From Deltaproteobacteria bacterium (GTDB lineage: Bacteria > Desulfobacterota > GWC2-55-46): a stretch of 17,646 nucleotides of DNA. Position 1 is the first letter of the stretch; the number at the start of each line of letters is the position of its first letter. The notes under the pieces were generated by a model, which had not been told where the DNA came from, ran no database searches, and saw only the letters and a program-made list of their open reading frames with translations. The DNA is taken from NCBI GenBank assembly GCA_016234955.1, contig JACRNN010000182.1:1-17646 (forward strand), given 5' to 3'. Shown piece by piece: positions 5,912-13,523 of the stretch. A program made the translations under genes and the position numbers.

Positions 5912-8611
5912 ATGCTTGAGGAGACCTTTTCCCATATAAAAAGCGGCGTCCCTGTCCTTACCGTAAACGCGCGGCTCTCCCGCCATATCGCAAGGGAGTA
6001 CGACCTGAGGATGAGGCGGGAGGGCAACTCGCTCTGGCAGACCCCCCTGATACTCCCGCTCGCCTCATGGCTGGAGAGGCTCTGGGAGTCCGCCGCATCC
6101 GGCCCGCCGCTCCTCGACGGCTTGAGGGCCGGGGTCCTCTGGGAAAAGGCTGTCCTCGGCGCCGTTAGGGCCCTGCCCGGCGTGCTCATCACGCGCGGGG
6201 TGGCTCAATCGGCCTATGAGGCGTATTCGCTCCTCAAGGGGCACTCCATAACGCTGCCGCAAGGGGGGATATACCTGACCGAAGAGGCGAAGGCCCTCCG
6301 GAAGTGGACGGCGATATACGAGGCCGAAGTAAGGAGGCTCGGATTCATCGACGGGCCCTCTGTAGTCTGGGCGGTGATTGACCTTATTGAGAGGGGCATG
6401 GTCTCTCCCACTCCTTCGCTGGTACTGGCCGGGTTTGACGAGCTTACGCCGGCTGCGGCCCGCCTTGTCGCGGCCCTTGAAAAAAACGGGACGGAGGTCA
6501 TATTCCGGCCCTCGCCTCTGCCCGGGCCTGATCCCGCCGTAAGCCTGCCTGACATGTCCGGCAGGCTTATCGTAAGGCCGTGCGCGGATGAGACGCAGGA
6601 GGCTGTCCAGGCCGCGAGATGGCTGAGGTCAATCGCCGGGCCAGGGGTGCGGGCCGGGGTGATAGTCCCGGATATGAAGCGGTACAGGGATATCATAAAG
6701 AGGGAGTTCAGGGCCGAGCTTACGCCGCGGCGGATACTCACGGACGGGGAGGGGGACGATATATTCAATATCTCGCTCGGTGTCCCCCTATACGAGGAGC
6801 CGCTTGTAAATTCCGCGCTCGGGGTGCTATCCATCAAAGGCTGGAGGGAGGATATCTTGAGGCTCAGCTCGGTGCTCCTCTGCCCGTACTTCGCCTGCGC
6901 CGACGCAATGGCGCTTGCCGGGATAGACGCCGCGCTCAAGGAGGCCAACAGGCTCAAGGCCGGGCTTGAGGACGTTAGGGCGCTCGCAAGAGGCGGGGCG
7001 TTGGGGGCGCGCTTAGGCGAATGGATAGCCGCCTTGAGGGAGGCGCCGAAAAAAGAGCTTCCCGGCTTCTGGGCCCACAGTTTCAGCAGGTTCTTGAAAA
7101 GGGTCGGCTGGCTCGGCTCGATAAGGCTCAGCAGCCGCGAGTACCAGGCGTTTGCCGCGTGGAACGGGCTCCTTGAGGGGCTCTCCGGCCTCGACGACGT
7201 GCTCGGCAGGATAAGCCGGGCAGAGGCCGTATCGAGGCTCGCGTCCATGGCCAAAGACAGGATACACCAGCCGGAGAACCCGGATTGCGGGATAGAGGCG
7301 CTCGGCCTGCTTGAGTCCGCCGGCATCCGCTTCGACCATGTATGGATAATGGGGTGCCATGAGCGCTCATTCCCGTCCCAGCCCTCGCCGAACCCGTTCA
7401 TCCCCCTCCACCTTCAGAAGACGCACGGACTGCCGCACTCGAGCCACGAAAGGGAGCTCTGGTTCGCAAAGTCCGTCCTGAAGAGGCTATTCGACGGCTC
7501 AGGGGCGATAACAGCGAGCTACCCGCTGAAGGCCGATGGGAAAGAGGCCAGGCTGAGCCCGCTTTTAAGCGGTTTGAACGGCCCCACCGCGGGGTCCGGG
7601 TTCGACGCTACGAGCCGTCTCAAGGACCTGAGCCGCAACGTCTGCGCGCTCGAGGATATGCCGGCGGAGCCCTTGATCCCGGTATCGCCGGAGGAGCGCG
7701 TACGGTTGACCGGCGGCGCCGAGATAATAAAGAACCAGTCGCTCTGTCCTTTCAAGGCCTTTGCCACGCACAGGCTCAATGCAAAGGCCATAGCGGCCCC
7801 CGACTTCGGCTTGAGCGAAAGGGAGCGGGGCAGCATCCTCCATACGGCGATGAAACTCTTCTGGGAGGCGCTCGGCGGGTCCGAGGGATTGAAGGGGCTC
7901 AAAGACGGCGGCGGCCTCGACGGCTTCGTACACGATCTCACGCTCCGGGCCTTCACTCATGTCAACCTTTACCCGCCGTTCTCTGACCGGTTCCTGGAGA
8001 TGGAGCGGGAGCGGTGCGAGGCGCTCCTCAAGGAGTGGGCTGAGGTAGAGTCCGGGAGGGAGCCTTTCGCGGTCAAGATGGTCGAGCGCAGGGCTGAGAT
8101 AGATATAAACGGCCTCAGGATAAACGGGCGGCTCGACAGGGTGGATACGGTGGACGGCGGGGACGTGGTCATCGACTACAAGAGCGGGGCCGTAAATAAG
8201 AAGGACTGGCTCACCGGACGGCCCAAAGACCCCCAGCTCCTGATCTACAGCCTCTCCGGGAGGTTCGACGCGATATCCTTTGCGAGGGTCGTGCCGGGGG
8301 AGTGCAGGTTCATAGGGATATCGAGCGCCGGGGACCTCCTGCCCGGCGTCGCGCCTATTGAGCAAGACAGGATAATCGGCGCCCCGGGAGGGGACTGGGA
8401 CGGGCTCATGGCCCTCTGGAAAAAGACCGTGGAGGACCTCGCCGCCGCCTTTCTCGCGGGCGTTGCGGACGTGGACCCCGTGGAGGCGATAGGCCGGAAC
8501 AGCACATGCGCGCATTGCGACATGGCGCTATTTTGCAGGGTCGTGGAGATGGACGTTTCAGGGGACGCGGATGAAGGCAACGGCAACGGGGACGGAAATG
8601 GCGATGGCTGA
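5912..8611 (+). CDS. AddB-like PD-(D/E)XK nuclease (Fe-S type) of the AddAB recombination complex
   Basis: This 899-residue protein pairs with the helicase-nuclease downstream to process double-strand DNA ends for recombination. The middle carries the family block around CHERSFPSQPSPNPFIP. The C-terminal nuclease shows H644 (GSILHTAMKLFW), D742 (GRLDRVD), D755-Y-K757 (VIDYKSG) and a QLLIY helix. C612 together with C866-x2-C869-x5-C875 reproduces the four-cysteine pattern that holds the 4Fe-4S cluster in AddB. No Walker A motif is seen, so the helicase part is probably inactive. The frame is open upstream to ATG 5717. That 65-residue extension is made of repeat sequence and spans a possible promoter, and recognisable homology starts at about MLEETFSHIKSG, so 5912 is chosen although its RBS is poor. 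The C-terminus is an Asn/Gly/Asp tail overlapping addA. Confidence 0.88.
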   Translation: MLEETFSHIKSGVPVLTVNARLSRHIAREYDLRMRREGNSLWQTPLILPLASWLERLWESAASGPPLLDGLRAGVLWEKAVLGAVRALPGVLITRGVAQSAYEAYSLLKGHSITLPQGGIYLTEEAKALRKWTAIYEAEVRRLGFIDGPSVVWAVIDLIERGMVSPTPSLVLAGFDELTPAAARLVAALEKNGTEVIFRPSPLPGPDPAVSLPDMSGRLIVRPCADETQEAVQAARWLRSIAGPGVRAGVIVPDMKRYRDIIKREFRAELTPRRILTDGEGDDIFNISLGVPLYEEPLVNSALGVLSIKGWREDILRLSSVLLCPYFACADAMALAGIDAALKEANRLKAGLEDVRALARGGALGARLGEWIAALREAPKKELPGFWAHSFSRFLKRVGWLGSIRLSSREYQAFAAWNGLLEGLSGLDDVLGRISRAEAVSRLASMAKDRIHQPENPDCGIEALGLLESAGIRFDHVWIMGCHERSFPSQPSPNPFIPLHLQKTHGLPHSSHERELWFAKSVLKRLFDGSGAITASYPLKADGKEARLSPLLSGLNGPTAGSGFDATSRLKDLSRNVCALEDMPAEPLIPVSPEERVRLTGGAEIIKNQSLCPFKAFATHRLNAKAIAAPDFGLSERERGSILHTAMKLFWEALGGSEGLKGLKDGGGLDGFVHDLTLRAFTHVNLYPPFSDRFLEMERERCEALLKEWAEVESGREPFAVKMVERRAEIDINGLRINGRLDRVDTVDGGDVVIDYKSGAVNKKDWLTGRPKDPQLLIYSLSGRFDAISFARVVPGECRFIGISSAGDLLPGVAPIEQDRIIGAPGGDWDGLMALWKKTVEDLAAAFLAGVADVDPVEAIGRNSTCAHCDMALFCRVVEMDVSGDADEGNGNGDGNGDG

Positions 8612-11600
8612 GCATATCGATGACTTGAGGGAGAGGGAGCGGGCCATAGACCCCTGCGCTTCATTTATCGTGCAGGCCCCGGCCGGCTCCGGCAAGACCG
8701 AGCTTCTGATGCAGCGGTACTTGAGACTCCTCTCGATCGTGGAGCGGCCCGAGGAGATACTCGCCCTTACCTTTACGAGGAAGGCCGCCGGGGAGATGGA
8801 GCAGAGGATATCCGGCGCGCTCATCAAGGCGCGGGACGGCGGGGCCCCGGCGACCGCGCACGAGGAGAAGACCCTGGGGCTCGCGCAAAAGGCCCTTGAC
8901 AGGGACGCCATGCTTGGCTGGGGGCTTATCGAGAACCCCGGCAGGCTCAAGGTCCAGACCATAGACTCCTTCTGCTCATCGATAGTCAGGCAGACGCCGC
9001 TGACCTCGGCCCTGGGCGCACACCCGCTCATCAGCGACAACCCCAGGGAGCTTTACGTTGAAGCGGCGAAGAGGACCGTGGAGCTCGTGGACGAGGACTC
9101 GCCCGACGGCGAGTCCGTCAGAAAGGCGCTCAGGCACCTCGACAACTCGGTCACGGCGCTCACCAGGAGGCTCGTCATCATGCTCGCCAAAAGGGAGCAG
9201 TGGCTGAGGCACGTCAGGCCGGGCGCCCCCGAGGCGCCGCTGCGGAACGGCCTCGAAGGCTCGCTCCAAAGGATAGTCGAGGACTGCCTCGCCCGCGCCC
9301 TCAAGGCGTTCCCGAAAGACCTCCCAGGGGAGTTGAACGCGCTCATCGAGTGCGCGAGGTACGCCGCGGGCAACCTCGACGACGGCTCTCCTATAAGCGC
9401 CCTTGCAGGGATAACCGGGCTCCCCGCCGCGCGCGCGCAAGACCTCATGCTCTGGCGGGGGATAAGGGAACTCCTTCTTACAAAAGAAAATAAATGGAGG
9501 AAGACGGTAAACAAGAATACCGGCTTCCCGGCGGATAAGACCGATGAGGCGAAGTCCATGAAGGGGCTCATCATGCAGGTGATAGAGGCCTTTGATGCGC
9601 GCAAGGGGTTTTTATTGAATGGGCTTTCCAACATCCGGGACCTGCCTGAGCCGCGCTACAGCGAGGAGGAATGGGAGATACTGAGCGCGCTCCTCCATCT
9701 CCTCCCGGTCGCGGAAAGGGTCCTTGCCGGGGTCTTCGCCGAAGAGGGGTCTGCCGACTTCCAGGCGATATCGATGGCGGCGCTCTCCGCCCTCGGGAGC
9801 GAGGACGAGCCTACAGACCTGATGCTCTCCCTCGACCTGAGGATAAGGCACATCCTGGTGGATGAGTACCAGGACACGTCGCGCACCCAGCTAAAGCTCC
9901 TCGAGGCCCTTACGCGCGGATGGGAGAGGGGGGACGGCAGGACGCTATTTGTGGTCGGGGACCCGATGCAGTCGATATACCTATTCAGGGAGGCCGAGGT
10001 CGGGCTCTTCCTCGACGCCAGGAAAAACGGCATCGGTACGGTCGAGCTTGCCCCGCTCACCTTGAGGAGCAACTTCAGGTCGGGCGCGGGGATAGTGGAA
10101 TGGGTGAACGGCTCCTTTGAGGGGGCGTTCCCCGCTGAAGAGGATATATTCATGGGCTCGATCAGGTACTCCCCGTCGAGCGCGGTCAGGCCCTCCACCG
10201 GAGCCGCCGTTGACGTTATCGTCACAGAAGGCAAGGACGGCGTTGAAGAGGCGGCAAGGGTGGCATCCATAATAAAGGGCGTCGGCAAGGATGAGAGCGC
10301 GGCGATACTGTGCAGGTCGCGCGGCCACCTTGTCGAGATAATAAAGGCGCTCAAGGCCGAAGGTCTCAAGTACAGGGCGCAGGAGATGGACGCGCTCTCG
10401 GATAAGCCGGCGGCGAGGGACCTCCTCGCGCTCCTGCGCGCCATAAGCCACCCCTGCGACAGGGTGGCGTGGCTTGCGGTATTGAGGGCGCCGTGGTGCG
10501 GGCTCGGCCTCAACGACCTCTACGCGCTTTGCGCCCCTGACAGGACAAGCCCCCTGCCGGAGATACTGGATGACGAAAGCCGGTTATCCCGGCTCGGCGA
10601 CGGCGCAAGGGAGAGGCTCCTGCCGGTATATGAAAAGATAAAAAGGGCGATGGGCCTCCGGGGCAGGGTGGAGCTTCGGGACCTGCTTGAAGGGTTGTGG
10701 GTGGAACTCGGCGGACCTGCCTGCGTTACCGAGGAGTCCTCCATGAAGGACGCCGAGGCGTTCTTCGACATAGTCGGCTCGGTAAGCGTCGCCGGAGGGA
10801 TCGACCCGCTTAAGGACGTGGAGGAGCGCGTCCGGTCGTTCCGTTCGCCGGAGAGCGGCGCGATGGAGGCCAACGTGGAGCTTATGACCATACACAAGGC
10901 AAAGGGCCTTGAGTTCGACCACGTCATCATCCCCGGGGCCGGGAGCCCGCCCAGGAGAGAGGAAGATAGCCTGCTTATGTGGCTTGAGAGGGGGGACGAC
11001 CTCCTCCTTGCCCCGATCAGGGAAAAGACAGGCGGCAAGGAGAGCCCCATATACGGCCTCCTTAAAAAGATAGATAAGGATAAGCGGGAGATCGAAAAGA
11101 CCCGCCTCCTCTACGTCGCGGCTACAAGGGCGAGGAAGAGGCTCCATATCTCCGGACACGTCAAGGGTGCGGAGGAAGGCGGGTTCTCGATAGAGCCCCG
11201 GTCGCTCCTCTCAACGATAGCCCATGTGATCACCGACGATATGATAACGCGGCACACCGACCCCGCGGACAACGGGGCAAAGGAGAGCGCCGGGCAGAGG
11301 CGGATGCTTCGCCTCAAAAGGCTTCCGTTGTCGTGGAGGCTCCCTGACGCGCCTCCGCCGGTACGGACGGACAGGTCCGCTGTCGAGAGGGCAGTCGGCA
11401 CTGAGCCGCTATTTTACTGGGCCGGGGAGGAGATAAGGCACCTGGGCGCTATCGTCCACAGGTACCTCTGCAGGATAGCGGGCGAGGGGGTTGATAGATG
11501 GGACAGGGACAGGGTCCTATCAGAGAGGGGGAGGATGGAGGCGTCGTTTTGCGCCCTCGGCCTCGGACGGAGCAAGGCGAAGGAGAGGGGGGCGGAGGCC

Positions 11601-11942
11601 GCTGATATACTCCTCAAGGCGTTGAACGACGGGCGCGGCAGGTGGGCGCTCGGGGGCCGCGAGGAGGGGGCTGTGGAGAGTGCCCTGACCGGGGTCTTGA
11701 ACAACGAGATAGTGCGCGTTGTGATAGACCGGACGTTTGTGGAGAATAACGTCCGGTGGGTGATAGACTACAAGACGAGCCGGCACGAGGGCGGCTCGCT
11801 CGAAGGGTTCCTGCAAAGCGAAAAAGAGAGGTACACGGCCCAGCTTGAAAGATACGCGGAACTCTTGAAGGCCGGTGGCGAGAAAAGGGAGATTAAAAAG
11901 GGGCTGTACTATCCGGCCCTGGGGGTGTGGGTGGAGTGGTAA
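8571..11942 (+). CDS. AddA-like UvrD/RecB-family helicase-nuclease
   Basis: This 1123-residue SF1A helicase has a C-terminal nuclease domain. Walker A is APAGSGKT (36-43), motif Ia LTFTRKAA, motif II VDEYQD (430-435), motif III VVGDPMQSIYLFR, motif IV LRSNFRSG, motif V TIHKAKGLEFD (about 773-783) and motif VI LLYVAATRARKRL. The nuclease has GAIVHRYL, an upstream Asp (VIDRTF), D1066-Y-K1068 (VIDYKTS) and the QLERY helix, so it looks active. It overlaps the addB-like gene by 41 bases and should be translationally coupled. ATG 8571 and ATG 8598 each follow an identical GGGGA at a 5-base spacing, so the start is ambiguous by 9 residues. In AddAB both subunits carry a nuclease and AddA is the motor, which matches what is seen. 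The symbol addA would be reasonable, but RecB-like annotation is equally common. Confidence 0.92.
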   Translation: MKATATGTEMAMAEHIDDLRERERAIDPCASFIVQAPAGSGKTELLMQRYLRLLSIVERPEEILALTFTRKAAGEMEQRISGALIKARDGGAPATAHEEKTLGLAQKALDRDAMLGWGLIENPGRLKVQTIDSFCSSIVRQTPLTSALGAHPLISDNPRELYVEAAKRTVELVDEDSPDGESVRKALRHLDNSVTALTRRLVIMLAKREQWLRHVRPGAPEAPLRNGLEGSLQRIVEDCLARALKAFPKDLPGELNALIECARYAAGNLDDGSPISALAGITGLPAARAQDLMLWRGIRELLLTKENKWRKTVNKNTGFPADKTDEAKSMKGLIMQVIEAFDARKGFLLNGLSNIRDLPEPRYSEEEWEILSALLHLLPVAERVLAGVFAEEGSADFQAISMAALSALGSEDEPTDLMLSLDLRIRHILVDEYQDTSRTQLKLLEALTRGWERGDGRTLFVVGDPMQSIYLFREAEVGLFLDARKNGIGTVELAPLTLRSNFRSGAGIVEWVNGSFEGAFPAEEDIFMGSIRYSPSSAVRPSTGAAVDVIVTEGKDGVEEAARVASIIKGVGKDESAAILCRSRGHLVEIIKALKAEGLKYRAQEMDALSDKPAARDLLALLRAISHPCDRVAWLAVLRAPWCGLGLNDLYALCAPDRTSPLPEILDDESRLSRLGDGARERLLPVYEKIKRAMGLRGRVELRDLLEGLWVELGGPACVTEESSMKDAEAFFDIVGSVSVAGGIDPLKDVEERVRSFRSPESGAMEANVELMTIHKAKGLEFDHVIIPGAGSPPRREEDSLLMWLERGDDLLLAPIREKTGGKESPIYGLLKKIDKDKREIEKTRLLYVAATRARKRLHISGHVKGAEEGGFSIEPRSLLSTIAHVITDDMITRHTDPADNGAKESAGQRRMLRLKRLPLSWRLPDAPPPVRTDRSAVERAVGTEPLFYWAGEEIRHLGAIVHRYLCRIAGEGVDRWDRDRVLSERGRMEASFCALGLGRSKAKERGAEAADILLKALNDGRGRWALGGREEGAVESALTGVLNNEIVRVVIDRTFVENNVRWVIDYKTSRHEGGSLEGFLQSEKERYTAQLERYAELLKAGGEKREIKKGLYYPALGVWVEW

Positions 11943-12036
11943 AAAAACTGACGCTGGTTCTGGTCGAGCCGTTGCGTCTCTTTCCGGGGGTGGAGTCCTT
12001 TGCGTTCCGGCGGGGTCAGCCGCGGCTCTTTTGATA

Positions 12037-12066
12037 TTTACCGCAGTCAATGTTTTGTGGTATAGT
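12037..12066 (+). promoter_or_regulatory. Promoter of the hicBA locus
   Basis: TTTACC (-35) and TATAGT (-10, 5 of 6) are separated by 18 bases, with an extended -10 TG one base upstream. Transcription would begin about 12073, almost at the AGGAGG ribosome-binding site (12073-12078), so the leader is very short. The 11943-12036 gap after addA holds only a weak hairpin (CGGC/GCCG near 12009-12023 followed by CTCTTTT), which might end the addA transcript. Confidence 0.5.
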
Positions 12067-12086
12067 TCCGCGAGGAGGTGATGCGT

Positions 12087-12293
12087 ATGAGACAGGTTGT
12101 TTTGTATCAGGATGAAGATGGTGTTTGGATAGCAGAATGCCCTTCGCTTCCGGGCGTCGTCAGCGACGGCGCAACCGTTGAAGAAACCATCGCAAACGTT
12201 AAAGAGGCTATTACCGGCTACATCGAGGCCTTGAAGGAAGATAATCTGCCTGTTCCGCCGGAACAGAACATCACGCTCCTTGTCGCCGTATGA
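12087..12293 (+). CDS. hicB: HicB-family antitoxin
   Basis: This 68-residue protein consists of the HicB (UPF0150-like) partial RNase-H fold: VVLYQDEDGVWIAECPSLPG, the turn VSDGATVEETI and the helix ANVKEAITGYIEAL. There is no C-terminal DNA-binding domain, so it is the short form. The ATG at 12087 is chosen over GTG 12078 and ATG 12081 because AGGAGG lies 8 bases upstream. It normally binds and blocks the HicA mRNA interferase encoded next to it. Its stop overlaps the hicA start (ATGA), implying coupling. The reading frame starts with codons noticeably AT-richer than the neighbouring genes, which fits a horizontally acquired module. Confidence 0.9.
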   Translation: MRQVVLYQDEDGVWIAECPSLPGVVSDGATVEETIANVKEAITGYIEALKEDNLPVPPEQNITLLVAV

Positions 12294-12511
12294 GCAGTCT
12301 TCCCTCCATCGGCAGCCGCGAGTGCATCGCTGCGCTTGAACGCGCCGGCTTTCACTTCAAACGACAGGAGGGCAGCCACGTCATCATGCGCCGCGATCAG
12401 CCCTTCGCTTAAACGGTCGTGCCAGTACGCAAGACCCTGCCCAAGGGCACGCTTCGTTCAATCCTGCGTCAAGCCGGTCTCTCCGTCGATGAGTTCCTGA
12501 AGCTCCTTTAA
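12290..12511 (+). pseudogene. hicA: HicA-family mRNA interferase toxin broken by an in-frame stop
   Basis: Read from ATG 12290, the first 40 codons give a normal HicA start: helix ECIAALERAGF, then QEGSHVIMRRDQPF with the catalytic His at 30. Codon 41 is TAA (12410-12412). The same frame then continues with a typical HicA end (TVVPV, KGTLRSILRQAGL, SVDEFLKLL) to a stop at 12509-12511, a full length of 73 codons. One C-to-T change (CAA to TAA) would explain the break, but a sequencing error cannot be excluded. The 40-residue product lacks the last strand and helix and is probably inactive. It overlaps hicB by 4 bases. Confidence 0.85.
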
Positions 12512-12581
12512 CTCCTTACTGCGCCGTCAAGGATGGGAACCCCTGAGGGCACGGGAAGGCCGATTACAGAAAAAACCGTCG

Positions 12582-13457
12582 TCAGTAGAGCGATGGGCCT
12601 GAGGGCAGATACTGCTCCATGCGCCCGAATCGGGCCGAGGTCAGAAAATGGAAGTTGTTGACGAGGCGAAGGCCCGAATCAAGGGCGAAGCGAATGGCCG
12701 TTTTATTTATGCCCGGGACCGCGAAGCCTATCTTCCGCTCCATCGCGGCGGCGTCGCGGCAGGCGAGGGCCAGGACGGCCCCGGCATAGCGCGGTTCTTT
12801 CCATGCGGCGGGGCCGATGACGCCGCGGTTGATGTAGTAGTAGCCGGCGGCCTTCCCGTTGCAAAGCACCTGCCGCCCCATAAGCCCAGCGCGGCCCGAC
12901 CATAACTCATGGTCCACCTCACGCCGGGTGCCGCGCACCGTCAAGTCAAGCTCCATGGCTACAGACATTTCAAGCGGCGCGGATTCGCAGCCGTACGGCG
13001 CGTCGTGGAGGCGGTCGGGAGCGCCCTCGAAGGCGAGGATCTCATAGCCCGGCAGCATCCCTACCTTCATGTAAGAGGCCATAGCCGTCATATCGACGGA
13101 CGACCAGGTGAAAAAAGCCGCGGCCCCGGCCTCTTTGCCGGCCTCAAATACCTGCCTTAGCAGCGGCATGCCTATCTTTTTCTGCTGCATGTCCGGGTAG
13201 ACCCAGAAGGCGGAGAGGTACCAGAGCTTGTCCCGGATGATGGCCCCGGCTATGGCGATTATCCGTCCATCCGATTCGGCAAGACGGAATACGCCGGTAG
13301 AGCGCACATGCTCGTATCCCAGGAGCACTGCGCCGCGCGGCGGCGCGGGTGCCGAAATGTTATTCCGCCCGTACATGTCGCTTAAGGCCGTTAAAAAAAG
13401 ATCGGCCATCCGCCCCACGTCATCTGGACGCGCCGCGCGGTACGCGATATCCGCCAT
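12582..13457 (-). CDS. GNAT-family N-acetyltransferase
   Basis: The protein has 291 residues. The N-terminal half (about 4-150) has GNAT features: the opening IAYRAARPDDVGRMADLF, a central strand segment GRIIAIAGAII...LWYLSAFWVYPDMQQKKIGMPLL that corresponds to motif A with the acetyl-CoA loop, and MASYMKVGM after it. The C-terminal half (about 180-285) looks like a second, degenerate GNAT domain ending NKTAIRFALDSGLRLVNNFHFLTS. The substrate is unknown. ATG 13457 is preferred to a TTG at 13481 because GGGGAG lies 9 bases upstream. It starts 66 bases after the lipoprotein gene on the same strand and could be co-transcribed with it. It converges on the hicA remnant. Confidence 0.8.
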   Translation of the reverse strand: MADIAYRAARPDDVGRMADLFLTALSDMYGRNNISAPAPPRGAVLLGYEHVRSTGVFRLAESDGRIIAIAGAIIRDKLWYLSAFWVYPDMQQKKIGMPLLRQVFEAGKEAGAAAFFTWSSVDMTAMASYMKVGMLPGYEILAFEGAPDRLHDAPYGCESAPLEMSVAMELDLTVRGTRREVDHELWSGRAGLMGRQVLCNGKAAGYYYINRGVIGPAAWKEPRYAGAVLALACRDAAAMERKIGFAVPGINKTAIRFALDSGLRLVNNFHFLTSARFGRMEQYLPSGPSLY

Positions 13458-13523
13458 AAAGCCGTTCTCCCCTGATGTCAAATATCATTCTGTTGTCAGA
13501 AGGGAACTCCTGAGCACGCCCGC

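Noticed and set aside
6214..7401. Open frame of 395 codons on the minus strand inside the addB-like gene, with others opposite addA
   Set aside because: They are opposite strongly supported nuclease/helicase coding sequence, are rich in Ser/Arg/Pro, and have no motifs or RBS. GC-rich codon use produces such shadows.
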